DNA of 64,000 bases from Psychrobacillus soli (GCF_006861775.1 NZ_VDGG01000003.1:62001-126000), one strand, 5' to 3'; numbered from the stretch's first letter, positions 9,037-18,847 are shown. Notes: generated from the sequence alone by a model not told the origin. Numbers and translations: made by a program.

Positions 9037-9474
9037 TTGGGTAAAAATATAGTGAAAAATGAACTACCGGAGAATTACGAGGAACTGAAAAAAGCAGCTA
9101 ATCGTACGTCCAATTGGAAAGCACGTTATGATGCAGTGGAAGAACTAGGAAAGTATAATACTAGTCAAGTGATCGATATTCTGAATTCTAGATTAGCTAA
9201 TGATCCAGTATATAAAATTCAAGAAGCGGCTTATCGCATACTTCTTGAGTTTGGGGAAGATGTTCAACCACCAACTCGTAAAAAGTTTGAAGTGATTAAA
9301 GGAGCTAACAAAGTATTCGTTCGAGTGAAGAAAAGTTTACCTGCTGATCATACATTTGAAGAATTCGCTACAAAATTGAAAAGAATGCGAATTGACGTAT
9401 ACGATGCATATGAAGGTGAAAAAGGCGATGACTTTAAAACATGGCTCCAAAATGAATGGTCTAACTTGAAATAG
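9037..9474 (+). CDS. HEAT-repeat protein
   Basis: 145 residues. Residues about 15-75 form two antiparallel helical repeats of HEAT type (the pattern WKARYDAVEELGKY is typical of the first helix), and the C-terminal half is a small alpha/beta domain. Likely a protein-protein interaction module; no catalytic motif. TTG start behind AAGGAG at 9021-9026. A TATAAT at 8979-8984 is the probable -10. Similar small HEAT proteins of unknown role occur in Bacillales. Confidence 0.65.
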   Translation: MGKNIVKNELPENYEELKKAANRTSNWKARYDAVEELGKYNTSQVIDILNSRLANDPVYKIQEAAYRILLEFGEDVQPPTRKKFEVIKGANKVFVRVKKSLPADHTFEEFATKLKRMRIDVYDAYEGEKGDDFKTWLQNEWSNLK

Positions 9475-9477
9475 TAT

Positions 9478-9526
9478 TATTACAGTTATGTTACTTGTGC
9501 CTGGCACCAGTAACATAACTGTAATA
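9478..9526. repeat. GGTGCC-core palindrome, copy 2
   Basis: 49-bp inverted repeat centred on T9502, one mismatch (T9496/C9508). Variable arm part GTTAT is matched by ATAAC on the other arm. It begins four bases after the HEAT gene stop. Confidence 0.93.
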
Positions 9527-9538
9527 CATAGGTAGAAT

Positions 9539-9575
9539 GAGGGTAATTGTCGAATGGACAATTATCCTCTTTTTT
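9539..9575 (+). terminator. Terminator of the HEAT-repeat gene
   Basis: GAGGGTAATTGTC and GACAATTATCCTC form a stem with a five-base loop (one G:T pair), followed by TTTTTT. Confidence 0.88.
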
Positions 9576-10311
9576 AATTATGCGAGTTTAGTTTGTTAGC
9601 GATATTTGTTCCGGTTTCTATTACTTTACTTGTAAGGAATTCGAGGCGTTCTTCCGTTAGGTTGAAGCTGACGACTCCTATACTGATGGCGCCAAAGATT
9701 TGCCCGAAGCTGTCTTTTATGCTGACCGCAACGGAGGAAGTTCCTTCTGTTCTTTCCGAGTGGCTTGTTGCATAACCTTGCTTTTTTATTTGTTCTATTG
9801 TTTGAAGGATTGGAGGAATTTGTTCGCCTGGTACCAGTTGTGACAAAATACTTTCGGACTTCGACTTCGGCATTGCTGCTAACATGGATTTGTTTGCAGC
9901 ACCAATATGCATTGGAATACGCAAGCCTAGTTGGTCGTAAATTCGAATAGGATTATTTTCACTGTCGATTCTTTCCACTACCATCGATTCTGTACCGAGC
10001 GGTTTGCTCAAATAGACACTCTCTTCTACTTCTTTAGACAACCTTTCTAGCTCGGGTCGAATTTTACTCACATAGTCTATTTTGTCATAGACTTGCAATC
10101 CATATTCTAACCAAACCATACCGAGTTTATATGTTTTAAAATGCTCGTCTTGTTCCACCATCCCTTGTTTAATCATAGCTTGTAATAGTCTATGCATTGT
10201 GCTGAGAGGGAGTTCACATTCTTTGGCAAGGTCAGAGATAGTTACTCCTTTTTCATTTGCATGGGCTGCTAAAGTTTTTGCTACACTCATTGCGCGAGAG
10301 ATTGATTGCAT
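9574..10311 (-). CDS. IclR-family transcriptional regulator
   Basis: 245 residues: N-terminal winged helix (about 5-65, with ISDLAKECELPLSTMHRLLQ as helix-turn-helix) and a C-terminal effector-binding domain (about 75-240) with RTEGTSSVAVSIKDSFG. The ATG follows GGTGGGG. It is transcribed divergently from the methylarginine/arginine-type genes, and an IclR-like operator (10419-10435) sits in front of those, so it most likely controls them. The ligand is unknown. Confidence 0.9.
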   Translation of the reverse strand: MQSISRAMSVAKTLAAHANEKGVTISDLAKECELPLSTMHRLLQAMIKQGMVEQDEHFKTYKLGMVWLEYGLQVYDKIDYVSKIRPELERLSKEVEESVYLSKPLGTESMVVERIDSENNPIRIYDQLGLRIPMHIGAANKSMLAAMPKSKSESILSQLVPGEQIPPILQTIEQIKKQGYATSHSERTEGTSSVAVSIKDSFGQIFGAISIGVVSFNLTEERLEFLTSKVIETGTNIANKLNSHN

Positions 10312-10367
10312 TAAAACCCCACCTATTCTGTTCTAATTTAATTAATGTAGAAAGTATTCGAAATATA

Positions 10368-10396
10368 TTGACATGGTAGCATAGAACACATATATT
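10368..10396 (+). promoter_or_regulatory. Sigma-A promoter of the amidinohydrolase operon
   Basis: TTGACA at 10368-10373, a 17-base spacer and TATATT at 10391-10396. This is a near-consensus promoter reading towards the gene at 10460. Confidence 0.8.
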
Positions 10397-10418
10397 TTAA
10401 ATATAAACTTTCCGTTAT

Positions 10419-10435
10419 GCGGGAATGATTTCCGC
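10419..10435. promoter_or_regulatory. Candidate IclR operator
   Basis: GCGGGAA-TGA-TTTCCGC is an almost perfect inverted repeat (one mismatch) and contains GGGAATGATTTCC, close to the classical IclR box TGGAAATNATTTCCA. A further half-site TTTCCG is at 10409-10414. It lies just downstream of the promoter's start point, a repressing position. Confidence 0.6.
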
Positions 10436-10459
10436 TAGATGGAAAAAAGGGGGAAAATT

Positions 10460-11332
10460 ATGACGTATAATTCATCTATGTATAAAAAATTAGAACGAGT
10501 AATTGTAAAGCATCCCGATGCTGCTTTTATTAGTCAACAACATCTATCGGATGAGTGGAAGACTTTTAACTATCTTCAAGAACCAAATTTTGAAGAAGCG
10601 GTTCGTGAGTATAAAGGTTTCATCGAGATTTTAGAGAAATACGTACCTCAAATTGATTATCTTCCAAAAGCGGAGACAGTAGGATTGGATTCAATCTATG
10701 CACATGATCCTGTGAAATTCACACCAGAGGGAGCTATCATTTTAAAATCAGGAAAAAAATTAAGACAGCCGGAAGCTGCTGTTTATAAAGAGTTTCTACT
10801 AGAAAATGAGATTCCTATTATTGGAGAGTTAACAGGGGATGCGGTGTCAGACGGTGGAGATATCGTCTGGTTAAATGATAAAACGCTAGTAGTAGGTCGA
10901 GGATACCGTACAAATGACGAAGCAATTCGCCAGTTAAAAGAAATGACAGCATCATTTGTAGATGAGTTCATCGTTGTACAGCTTCCACATGATCAAGGGG
11001 AAGCTGAATGCTTACATCTTATGTCTTTCATTAGCATGGTTGATGAGGATTTGGCAGTAGTACATTCTCCGTTAATGCCAGTGTTTTTCCGTCAATTATT
11101 AATCGAGCGCGGTATTCAACTAGTGGAAGTTCCAAAAGTAGAATACGACAATCTTGGTTGTAATGTGTTAGCGCTTTCACCACGAGTTTGTGTAATAGTG
11201 GAAGGCAATGAATCTACGAAACAACAACTGTTAGAAGCAGGGGCAACAGTTTATGAATACAAAGGCCAAGAAATCAGTGTATTAGGTACTGGTGGGCCAA
11301 CATGTCTGACAAGTCCAGTAATTAGAAACTAA
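10460..11332 (+). CDS. Amidinotransferase/arginine deiminase-fold hydrolase
   Basis: 290 residues of the guanidino-modifying (arginine deiminase/DDAH) superfamily. Acidic substrate-binding segment DGGDIVW, catalytic His187 in ECLHLMS and nucleophilic Cys282 in GGPTCLTSP are visible. ATG 10460 is chosen because it lies six bases behind AAGGGGG; an upstream ATG at 10439 has no site. Members hydrolyse arginine, methylated arginines or related guanidines to citrulline-type products. It is adjacent to a second family member, and both may act on different guanidino substrates or form a mixed enzyme; this is inference. Confidence 0.8.
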   Translation: MTYNSSMYKKLERVIVKHPDAAFISQQHLSDEWKTFNYLQEPNFEEAVREYKGFIEILEKYVPQIDYLPKAETVGLDSIYAHDPVKFTPEGAIILKSGKKLRQPEAAVYKEFLLENEIPIIGELTGDAVSDGGDIVWLNDKTLVVGRGYRTNDEAIRQLKEMTASFVDEFIVVQLPHDQGEAECLHLMSFISMVDEDLAVVHSPLMPVFFRQLLIERGIQLVEVPKVEYDNLGCNVLALSPRVCVIVEGNESTKQQLLEAGATVYEYKGQEISVLGTGGPTCLTSPVIRN

Positions 11333-11345
11333 AGGGGATATAAAA

Positions 11346-12113
11346 ATGAGTAAATTTCAACGTGTAATCGTCAAAACACCAGGTAAAAGTTATGTAGAAG
11401 GATTAACTACATCGGATCTTGGAAAACCAGAATATGAAAAATTACTAGTTCAACATGAAGCATATATCGAAGCTTTGCAAAAATGTGGAGTAGAAGTAAC
11501 ACTTCTTTCCGCAAGTGAGGAATTTCCGGATTCCACTTTTGTGGAAGATGCTGCCGTACTGACAGCAGATTTTGCGGTTGTTACGAATCCTGGAGCTGAC
11601 TCTCGTAATGGAGAAATTATTGAAATGGAAAGTGTATTAAAAGACTTCTATACGAAGTTTCACTATATTAAAGCACCTGGAACACTAGATGGTGGAGATA
11701 TTCTTCAAGCGGATAATCGTTTTTATATCGGAATTTCTGACCGTACAAATGAAGAAGGAGCTCGCCAGTTAAAAGAAATTTTAGAAGGCGAAGGATTCGA
11801 AGCGACAATCATCCCGCTTCAAAAGTTCTTCCATTTGAAAACGGGTATTGCTTATTTAGGCAATAACAAAATGGTCGTTGCAGGTGAATTTATAGATCAT
11901 CCAGCATTTGATTCGTATGAAAAAATTGTTATCGGGGATGAGGATGAATACTCTGCAAACTGTATTCGTGTAAATGATTATGTGATCATTCCACAAGGGT
12001 ATGCAGAAACAAAACGTAAAATCAATGAAGCTGGTTATGAAACAATAGAGCTTGATATGTCTGAGGTTCAAAAACAAGACGGCGGTTTAAGCTGTTTATC
12101 TTTAAGATTTTAA
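11346..12113 (+). CDS. N(G),N(G)-dimethylarginine dimethylaminohydrolase-like (DDAH)
   Basis: 255 residues, the usual bacterial DDAH length. Motifs: FVEDAA with Asp68, LDGGDIL, catalytic His163 in FFHLKTG and nucleophilic Cys250 in GGLSCLSLRF, the hallmark DDAH C-terminus. The family converts methylated arginines to citrulline plus methylamines, although some members prefer other guanidines. It is 13 bases behind the previous gene and in one operon with it. The following permease and RocB-like protein support uptake and breakdown of an arginine derivative. Confidence 0.85.
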   Translation: MSKFQRVIVKTPGKSYVEGLTTSDLGKPEYEKLLVQHEAYIEALQKCGVEVTLLSASEEFPDSTFVEDAAVLTADFAVVTNPGADSRNGEIIEMESVLKDFYTKFHYIKAPGTLDGGDILQADNRFYIGISDRTNEEGARQLKEILEGEGFEATIIPLQKFFHLKTGIAYLGNNKMVVAGEFIDHPAFDSYEKIVIGDEDEYSANCIRVNDYVIIPQGYAETKRKINEAGYETIELDMSEVQKQDGGLSCLSLRF

Positions 12114-12137
12114 ACAAAGGTAAATAAAGACAAACAT

Positions 12138-12184
12138 ATTTCAGAATTATTACAGGTGCCTGGCACCCGTAATAATTCTGAAAT
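12138..12184. repeat. GGTGCC-core palindrome, copy 3
   Basis: 47-bp inverted repeat centred on T12161 with one mismatch (A12154/C12168). The arm differs from the main type: ATTTCAGAATTATTAC leads directly into the core. Confidence 0.93.
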
Positions 12185-12244
12185 GGTTTTAAGTGTAATT
12201 TTTACGGGATTTATGTAAATGCATTGCAAAAGGGGAGTAAAAGT

Positions 12245-13669
12245 ATGTCTAATATTGGGGAAACATCGCAAGATAATTTATTAAATCGTTCGATGAAAAG
12301 CAGACACTTGTTTATGCTTTCACTCGGGGGAGTAATTGGGACAGGTTTATTTTTAAATGCAGGTTATACGATTAATCAAGCAGGGCCTGGGGGGGCTATA
12401 CTTGGTTATTTATTTGGTGGGTTAATCTTATATATGGTAATGGTTTGTCTAGGGGAGCTTGCTGTTTATATGCCAGTAACGGGTTCATTCCAGACATATG
12501 CGACGCGTTTTATAAGTCCGTCAGCTGGTTTTTCACTTGGATGGATGTACTTTGTCGGTTCTGCTGCAACGGCCGGGGTGGAATTTACTGCTGCCGGAAT
12601 ACTGATGCAGCACTGGTTCCCTGATGTACCAATTTGGATTTGGTGTGCAATTTTCATGGTTCTATTGTTTGCGTTGAATGCACTCACAACAAAAGCATTT
12701 GCAGAAGCGGAGTTTTGGTTTGCTGGTATTAAAGTTGTTGCGGTCGTTTTGTTCGTTATTATTGGAGCGGCAGCAATTTTCGGGATTATTCCATTGGAAG
12801 AGCGGGTAGCACCACTTGCTACTAATTTAGCACCTTCGGGATTGTTCCCTGCTGGAATTGCCATTGTTTTTGTGACGATGATGAACGTTATCTTCTCGTA
12901 CCAGGGATCTGAGTTAGTTGGGATTGCTGCAGGAGAAACGGAAAATCCACAAAAGAACATTCCAAAAGCGATTCGTACGATTTTAATTAGAATTGTCGTG
13001 TTTTATATTGCTTCTATTGTTGTATTGTCGGCAATTTTCCCGGCATCTGAACTTGGATTGCTTGAAAGTCCGTTTGTCACGTTAATGAACTTAGCTGGAA
13101 TCCCATATGCAGGTAGTATTATGAACTTTGTCATTTTAACTGCTATCTTGTCCGTAGGAAATTCTTGTTTATATGCGTCTACTCGTTTACTGTGGTCGAT
13201 GGCAAATGAAGGAATGGCACCGAAAGTATTTGGTCGTCTTTCTAAACGAAAAGTACCACTAACAGCATTGCTATTCACGATGGTTTTCTCGCTATTGTCA
13301 TTACTCACAAGTGTAATGGAAGCAGACACAGTATTTGTATTGTTAATGTCGATAGCAGGAATTTCTGTTACTATTTCATGGATGGGAATTGCCGCATCTC
13401 AGCTTATGTTCCGCCGACGTTATATAAAAGATGGTGGAAGTCTTGCGGATTTAGGGTATAAAGTCCGATTCTATCCATTTGTTCCGATATTCTGTATCGC
13501 ATTTTGTTTATTAATATTAGTATTTTTAGCGTTTGATCCAACACAGCGAGTTGGGCTTTATTATGGTGTAGGATTTTTCATCGCTTGTATGCTATTCTAT
13601 AAATTGAGATTAGAGAAGAAATATCAAAAAGCAGCTTTAGCAAATAATAAGGTCGTTCAAGAAAACTAA
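12245..13669 (+). CDS. Amino acid permease (APC family)
   Basis: 474 residues with about twelve membrane segments. The first carries GGVIGTGLFLNAG, the conserved unwound helix that binds the amino acid in APC transporters of the lysine/arginine/GABA group. ATG 12245 is preferred over the upstream TTG 12224 because AAAGGGGAG at 12228-12236 is correctly spaced. It lies in the operon of the DDAH-like genes and the RocB-like peptidase, so a basic amino acid or methylarginine is a reasonable substrate guess. A repeat palindrome separates it from the preceding gene. Confidence 0.85.
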   Translation: MSNIGETSQDNLLNRSMKSRHLFMLSLGGVIGTGLFLNAGYTINQAGPGGAILGYLFGGLILYMVMVCLGELAVYMPVTGSFQTYATRFISPSAGFSLGWMYFVGSAATAGVEFTAAGILMQHWFPDVPIWIWCAIFMVLLFALNALTTKAFAEAEFWFAGIKVVAVVLFVIIGAAAIFGIIPLEERVAPLATNLAPSGLFPAGIAIVFVTMMNVIFSYQGSELVGIAAGETENPQKNIPKAIRTILIRIVVFYIASIVVLSAIFPASELGLLESPFVTLMNLAGIPYAGSIMNFVILTAILSVGNSCLYASTRLLWSMANEGMAPKVFGRLSKRKVPLTALLFTMVFSLLSLLTSVMEADTVFVLLMSIAGISVTISWMGIAASQLMFRRRYIKDGGSLADLGYKVRFYPFVPIFCIAFCLLILVFLAFDPTQRVGLYYGVGFFIACMLFYKLRLEKKYQKAALANNKVVQEN

Positions 13670-13699
13670 CGAAAGTGTTTCTTGAATATTACAAATATG

Positions 13700-13722
13700 T
13701 TACGGGTGCCTGGCACCAGTAA
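13700..13722. repeat. GGTGCC-core palindrome, copy 4 (one arm lost)
   Basis: Core centred on T13711 with only 11-base complementary arms and one mismatch. The left arm extends further (ATTACAAATATGTTAC from 13687), but the right arm stops where the ribosome binding site AAAGGAG of the next gene begins. Confidence 0.85.
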
Positions 13723-13739
13723 TAAAGGAGAAATTTAAG

Positions 13740-15338
13740 ATGAGTCAATTATTATGGGATACGCCGGAGAAACTTCGAGCGTTATTATGTGAACTTGTTA
13801 GTTGGGATAGTATTACGTTGACAGAAGGGGAAACTACTTTTGCTCCGAAAGTGATCGATAAGTTAAGAGATTTAGCTTATTTTCAAGCACATCCAAGTCA
13901 TCTGGGATTGCATGATGCAGGGCTTGGAAGACATGCGGTAACAGCATTATACAAACACCCAGAAGCCGTTGAAACGGTTGTTTTAATCAGCCATTTTGAT
14001 ACGGTTCAAACGGAAGAATACGGTGTGCTAGAACCACTTGCTTATTTTCCAGAGGAGCTCACGAAAAAGCTAATGGAAAATCCGGATGATTTGCCGGAAT
14101 CGGCACGTATCGATTTGGAAACAGGGAAGTATTTGTTTGGTCGAGGTACGATGGACATGAAAATGGGGCTTGCGCTTCATATGCAATTGCTTGAAAAAGC
14201 TTCTACAGAAGAATGGCCGATCAATCTTGTTTTGACTACTGTTCCGGATGAAGAAGTGAATTCTGCTGGAATGCGTGCTGCTGTACCTCAGTTAGTTCGT
14301 CTTCGGGAGGAGTTTGGATTAACCTATAAGCTATTTTTGAATAGTGAACCATCCTTCTCGCAAAAACCGCTTGATATTGCGGAGTATATCTATTCTGGAA
14401 CAATCGGTAAAATTATGCCTGCTGCTTTATTTTATGGAAAAGAGACGCATGTTGGAGAGCCGATGAAAGGAATGACGGCGAACTATATCGCATCTTATTT
14501 AACACAGCGTATGGAGTGGAATCCTTTATTCCGTGAGACGGATCTTGGGGAAAGTACGCCACTTCCGGTTTCACTACAACAAAAAGATTTGAAAATGTCT
14601 TATTCTACACAAACACCGTATCGCGCAGTGGCACTTTACAATGTGTTCTTGTTGAAACGAACAGCTGCAGAAGTAATGGATTTGTTCGAACAAGTAGCTA
14701 CAGAAGCGATGGGCGCTTTGAACGAAAGCTACAAAGGGATTTGTGCGCGTGAACAAGTGAGTGGCGTTGGAGAAGTGAAAGTGCTTCGCTATGAACAGCT
14801 TTTAGCATATGCAAATAAAAAATTAGGTAATGCGGAAGTAGAACGACTGAAAAATGAAGCGCTCGAAAATGATGCATGGGATGACCGTGAAAAATCACTC
14901 CGTATAGTGGATAATCTGATGATTCAATGCCAGGAACTTGCACCAGCGACAGTCCTATTATTTGCACCACCGTATTATCCAGCTGTCAATACTTCCGATG
15001 ATCCGCTCGTAAAAGAGATAGTAGAGCTAATGAAAAAATCGGCGCAATCATTTGATAATAAAATTGACCAAATCCACTACTTCAACGGGATTTGCGATTT
15101 GAGCTATGTGAATTATGAGGATGATGGCAACGGTTGGACTGCTTTTGAAAGTAATACACCGGTATGGGGAGATACATACAGTATTCCATTTGAAGAGATG
15201 GCGCAATTAAAAGGGCCAGTTTTAAATGTAGGTCCTTTCGGTAAAGATGCGCACCAACGAACAGAGCGATTGCATGTAGATAGCGCTTTTGTAGAAATGC
15301 CAGTCATGTTAGAAACATTAGTGAAAAGTTTATATTAA
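13740..15338 (+). CDS. rocB: RocB-like M20 family peptidase/deacylase
   Basis: 532 residues, close to Bacillus RocB. Metal-binding motifs of the M20 fold: SHFDTV with His85 and Asp87, GRGTMDMKMG, and DEEVNSAGM. RocB is encoded with arginine-degrading genes in Bacillus, but its exact reaction is not established; an amidohydrolase acting on an arginine derivative is the usual assumption. The start ATG lies behind AAAGGAG formed at the edge of a degraded palindrome. It is the last gene of the IclR-associated operon and is followed by a terminator. Confidence 0.82.
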   Translation: MSQLLWDTPEKLRALLCELVSWDSITLTEGETTFAPKVIDKLRDLAYFQAHPSHLGLHDAGLGRHAVTALYKHPEAVETVVLISHFDTVQTEEYGVLEPLAYFPEELTKKLMENPDDLPESARIDLETGKYLFGRGTMDMKMGLALHMQLLEKASTEEWPINLVLTTVPDEEVNSAGMRAAVPQLVRLREEFGLTYKLFLNSEPSFSQKPLDIAEYIYSGTIGKIMPAALFYGKETHVGEPMKGMTANYIASYLTQRMEWNPLFRETDLGESTPLPVSLQQKDLKMSYSTQTPYRAVALYNVFLLKRTAAEVMDLFEQVATEAMGALNESYKGICAREQVSGVGEVKVLRYEQLLAYANKKLGNAEVERLKNEALENDAWDDREKSLRIVDNLMIQCQELAPATVLLFAPPYYPAVNTSDDPLVKEIVELMKKSAQSFDNKIDQIHYFNGICDLSYVNYEDDGNGWTAFESNTPVWGDTYSIPFEEMAQLKGPVLNVGPFGKDAHQRTERLHVDSAFVEMPVMLETLVKSLY

Positions 15339-15343
15339 AGATA

Positions 15344-15380
15344 AAAGTGACTCCGGATTATGAATTCGGAGTCACTTTTT
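15344..15380 (+). terminator. Terminator of the amidinohydrolase-rocB operon
   Basis: AAAGTGACTCCG pairs with CGGAGTCACTTT, followed by TT. Confidence 0.93.
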
Positions 15381-15571
15381 GGACTTGTCGCTTTCTCCAT
15401 TGTTTTATCTAGTTTAGGATTGATTATCCCAAAAAAGCATCACTTTACTATTAAAGACGCATAATTGTAACATTTTTTGTATATTTATTAACTGTGTTTT
15501 ATGTTTATGTTGAATGTTTTTAGAAGATTCGAGATAATGGATAAAAGAATGAAAATGTTAGGGGCAAAAAT

Positions 15572-16948
15572 ATGGATTTATTGAGAGAACAAGAACAGAA
15601 AAGTAGAGCGAATGATTATGTGCATGAAGTGTATGAGTTAGTGAAGAAACGTAATCCCGGAGAGAAGGAGTTTTTACAGGCAACACGTGAGATTTTTGAT
15701 TCGCTTCGTCCGGTATTTTTAAAGCACCCTGAGTTTATGCATAATGGTATTTTGGAGCGTATTACTGAGCCGGACCGAGTAATTTCGTTTCGGGTTGCGT
15801 GGGAAGATGATACGGGTAAGGTACAAGTGAACCGTGGTTTCCGTGTGCAGTTTAATAATAGTATTGGGCCGTATAAAGGTGGGATTCGCTTCCATCCGAC
15901 GGTAAATAGCAGTATTATGAAGTTTTTGGCATTCGAACAAACATTCAAAAATGCATTGACTGGTATGCCAATTGGTGGCGGTAAAGGTGGCTCTGATTTT
16001 GATCCTAAAGGCAAGTCGGAGCGTGAAATTATGCGTTTTACGCAAAGCTTTATAACAGAGCTAAGCAAATATATTGGAGCGGACATGGATGTGCCTGCCG
16101 GAGATATTGGCGTTGGGAAACGAGAAATTGGCTTTATGTTTGGACAATATAATCGCTTAAAAGGTGGTTTTGAAGCGGGTGTTTTCACCGGCAAAGATCC
16201 AAATCATGGTGGTAGCTTAGGTCGAAAAGAAGCGACTGGTTATGGCTGTGTTTATTTTGTGGAAGAAATGCTAAAAGGAAAAGGCGATAGTTTTGCTGGT
16301 AAAAAAGTGATTGTTTCCGGTTCTGGAAATGTCGCAACTTATGCGATGGAGAAGGCAATCGAGCTAGGTGCTACTGTATTAGCATGCAGTGATTCCAGTG
16401 GATATATATATGATCCAGAAGGCATAAATGTAGAAACAGTTAAGAAATTAAAAGAATTTGACAATAAAAGAATTCAAGAATATACAAAGTTTCATAAACA
16501 TGCAGTATATTATGAAGGCTGCAACAATATATGGTCGGTTGCTTGCGATATCGCTTTACCTTGCGCAACGCAAAATGAATTAGAAGAAACAGACGCAGCA
16601 TTGCTTACTGCTAATGGTGTTAAAGCGGTGGGAGAAGGCGCAAATATGCCTTGTACAGAAGAAGCGGTTCATGCTTTCCAAGCGAATGGTGTTCTATTTG
16701 CACCGGGGAAAGCAGCTAATGCAGGCGGTGTGGCGGTTTCTGCAATGGAAATGTCGCAAAATAGCATGCGTTTGTCTTGGACTGTAGAAGAAGTCGATGA
16801 AAAGTTAAAAGTAGTCATGAAAAATATTTACAGAAGCTGTTTTGATGCGGCTGAAGATTATGGATATCCTGGTAACTTTGTTGTTGGTGCGAATATTGCA
16901 GGCTTTTTAAAAGTAGCGGATGCAATGGTTGCGCATGGTATTCATTAA
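15572..16948 (+). CDS. gdhA: Glutamate dehydrogenase (NADP type, small hexameric)
   Basis: 458 residues, the length of the NADP-specific bacterial enzyme rather than the roughly 425-residue RocG/GudB type. Active-site segments GPYKGGIRFHP, MPIGGGKGGSDFDPKG and DVPAGDIGVGKREIG are present, and GSGNVATYA is the dinucleotide fold. It interconverts glutamate with 2-oxoglutarate and ammonia. The start ATG follows TAGGGGC. It is transcribed alone, from the 190-base space behind a terminator, so it is physically next to the arginine-type operon but not clearly part of it. It could assimilate ammonia released there. Confidence 0.93.
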   Translation: MDLLREQEQKSRANDYVHEVYELVKKRNPGEKEFLQATREIFDSLRPVFLKHPEFMHNGILERITEPDRVISFRVAWEDDTGKVQVNRGFRVQFNNSIGPYKGGIRFHPTVNSSIMKFLAFEQTFKNALTGMPIGGGKGGSDFDPKGKSEREIMRFTQSFITELSKYIGADMDVPAGDIGVGKREIGFMFGQYNRLKGGFEAGVFTGKDPNHGGSLGRKEATGYGCVYFVEEMLKGKGDSFAGKKVIVSGSGNVATYAMEKAIELGATVLACSDSSGYIYDPEGINVETVKKLKEFDNKRIQEYTKFHKHAVYYEGCNNIWSVACDIALPCATQNELEETDAALLTANGVKAVGEGANMPCTEEAVHAFQANGVLFAPGKAANAGGVAVSAMEMSQNSMRLSWTVEEVDEKLKVVMKNIYRSCFDAAEDYGYPGNFVVGANIAGFLKVADAMVAHGIH

Positions 16949-16958
16949 AACAACATGA

Positions 16959-16990
16959 ATATTACAAAAGTGTTACAGGTGCCTGGCACC
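16959..16990. repeat. GGTGCC-core palindrome, copy 5 (half element)
   Basis: Left arm ATATTACAAAAGTGTTACA plus full core GGTGCC-T-GGCACC centred on T16984. The right arm is missing and the sequence runs straight into a terminator stem. Confidence 0.85.
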
Positions 16991-16991
16991 A

Positions 16992-17034
16992 AAAACAAAG
17001 CTCGCTTTCCTTTGAGGGAAGCGAGCTTTGTTTT
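16992..17034. terminator. Bidirectional terminator between gdhA and the chemoreceptor gene
   Basis: AAAACAAAGCTCGCTTTCC pairs with GGGAAGCGAGCTTTGTTTT (one mismatch), A-rich on one side and T-rich on the other. Confidence 0.93.
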
Positions 17035-18733
17035 ATAATTTGAATTTGCCAACAATTTGTTGTAGTTCTTGTGCCATATGGCTTGTTTCGTTTGAGCGGT
17101 TTGCCACTTCATCAATAGAGGCGGTTGTTTGTTCAGTTGCTGCTGAAATGGATGTTGTTACTTCTTCAATTTCGCGAATAGATTCTGTTAGTTGTTGGAT
17201 GAGTTTCACCACTTGTTTAGAGTTTTCCGCTTCGTTTGTTGCTTTACTAGAGATGGTAGAAATTTCTTCCACTATTTTAGCAACTTCGTTTGAAATGTCG
17301 CTTAATGATTGAGAGGTTTGCAACACCGTAGTAGAACCTGTTTCCACTAATTTTGTGCTTTCTTCTGTAGAAATTACAACGGATTGAATGCTTGCTGTAA
17401 TATCTTGAACAATCTTTTCTACTTGTTTTACTTCACTATTTGATTGTTCGGCCAGTTTTCGAACTTCTTCTGCAACAACGGCAAAGCCTTTTCCATGTTC
17501 ACCTGCACGAGCTGCTTCAATTGATGCGTTTAATGCGAGTAAATTGGTTTGTGCCGCAATTGCTGCAATGGAGCCGGTAATGTGTTGAATTTTCGTCGTG
17601 GCATCATTTAGACGTTGAATAGTTTCACCCGTTTCAATAGAAGCCTGTCTGATTTTGTCCATATCGCGACTAATTTCACTTGCACGAGTTAAGCCTTCTT
17701 CTGCTGTAGCCATAGTAGTTTTAGAATTCTCGACGCTCGCATCGGCAGTTATTTTGGAATCTTGAAGATCTTCAGCAAGCGATTGTAGAATCGTTGCCGA
17801 TTGTTCGGCTGTTAATGTACCGTCTGACACAGATGCAGCCGTTTCACTCATATTCGTCGCTACTTGATGTACGGCATCTTTCATTTCATTTAACGAAGCT
17901 GCTGTTTCTTCTGCATTTCGTGTTAGTTGGTCAGAAGTCGTTTGAACAGTACCAATAATCTCACGGAAGTTTCCAGCAAGTCTATTAAGCGTTTTGCTTA
18001 ATTCTCCAATTTCATCTTTGCTTGTAAAGTTCGTATCTTTAACAGAGAGATTACCTTTTGCAATTTCTCCCGCATGAGCAATTAGTACCGAAAGTGGTTT
18101 CGTTTTTCTTCTAATCAATAATAGCGTAATGATCGAAGCAAGTATAAGTGGGATCAAACTAGTAAGTATTCCTTTACTTACTACATCCCAAGTTCGATCT
18201 GCTACGATAGAAGCGTCGAAATCAATGACGCTAATTGCGATAATTTTGCCAGTAGGGTCGTGATTTTCATAAATTGGTGCATATCCAGAAAGACGCTTCA
18301 TTCCACCGAATTCATATGTTTGCGAATATGTTGGATGTCCCATTTCAAGTAGCATATCCGTTGCTTCTTTATCTATATAAAACTGATCGCCAGCTTTGTA
18401 ACCATCTGCTTTCAAATGATCATCCATTGCTAATAGTTTTCCGTCTAAATCAACTATGTACTGTGTTTCAAAAATATCTTTATGTGCAGTTGTCCAGTTA
18501 AGCTGCTTACTAACGGCATTCACTGCAGTTGCGTCACCATCGATTATTTTGATCATATCGGAAGGATTGATCAAACCAGTTGTAATATTGGCACAGCCGT
18601 AAGCTTCAATGCCCGCTGCTTTATATAACTCATCATATGCAGTTTTATAAGTAGCGACCGAAGTGATTAACAGCATCGCAACGATTATTCCAACAATAAT
18701 CGATCCAAGATGCACTGTTAGTGTGTTTTTCAT
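17033..18733 (-). CDS. Methyl-accepting chemotaxis protein
   Basis: 566 residues from ATG 18733, chosen because AGGGGAGAG precedes it; the longer frame has no site. Membrane segment about 10-28, extracellular sensor about 29-187 of Cache-like appearance, second membrane segment about 188-207, HAMP about 208-260 and a long coiled-coil signalling domain. The kinase-control tip [20 protein letters not shown] is conserved. It senses an unknown ligand and signals to CheA/CheW. Monocistronic; convergent with gdhA. Confidence 0.93.
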   Translation of the reverse strand: MKNTLTVHLGSIIVGIIVAMLLITSVATYKTAYDELYKAAGIEAYGCANITTGLINPSDMIKIIDGDATAVNAVSKQLNWTTAHKDIFETQYIVDLDGKLLAMDDHLKADGYKAGDQFYIDKEATDMLLEMGHPTYSQTYEFGGMKRLSGYAPIYENHDPTGKIIAISVIDFDASIVADRTWDVVSKGILTSLIPLILASIITLLLIRRKTKPLSVLIAHAGEIAKGNLSVKDTNFTSKDEIGELSKTLNRLAGNFREIIGTVQTTSDQLTRNAEETAASLNEMKDAVHQVATNMSETAASVSDGTLTAEQSATILQSLAEDLQDSKITADASVENSKTTMATAEEGLTRASEISRDMDKIRQASIETGETIQRLNDATTKIQHITGSIAAIAAQTNLLALNASIEAARAGEHGKGFAVVAEEVRKLAEQSNSEVKQVEKIVQDITASIQSVVISTEESTKLVETGSTTVLQTSQSLSDISNEVAKIVEEISTISSKATNEAENSKQVVKLIQQLTESIREIEEVTTSISAATEQTTASIDEVANRSNETSHMAQELQQIVGKFKL

Positions 18734-18847
18734 AATAAAACTCTCCCCTGTTCCTAGGTAATTCCTAATCATTTCTTTATACTATTTATACCATAGGAAC
18801 AGGTATAAAAGATACATGCCAAGTGAATGTTTTACAATGAATAAATG

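Noticed and set aside
17028-17312. Plus-strand frame opposite the chemoreceptor
   Set aside because: Shadow of the coiled-coil coding sequence on the other strand; no ribosome binding site.
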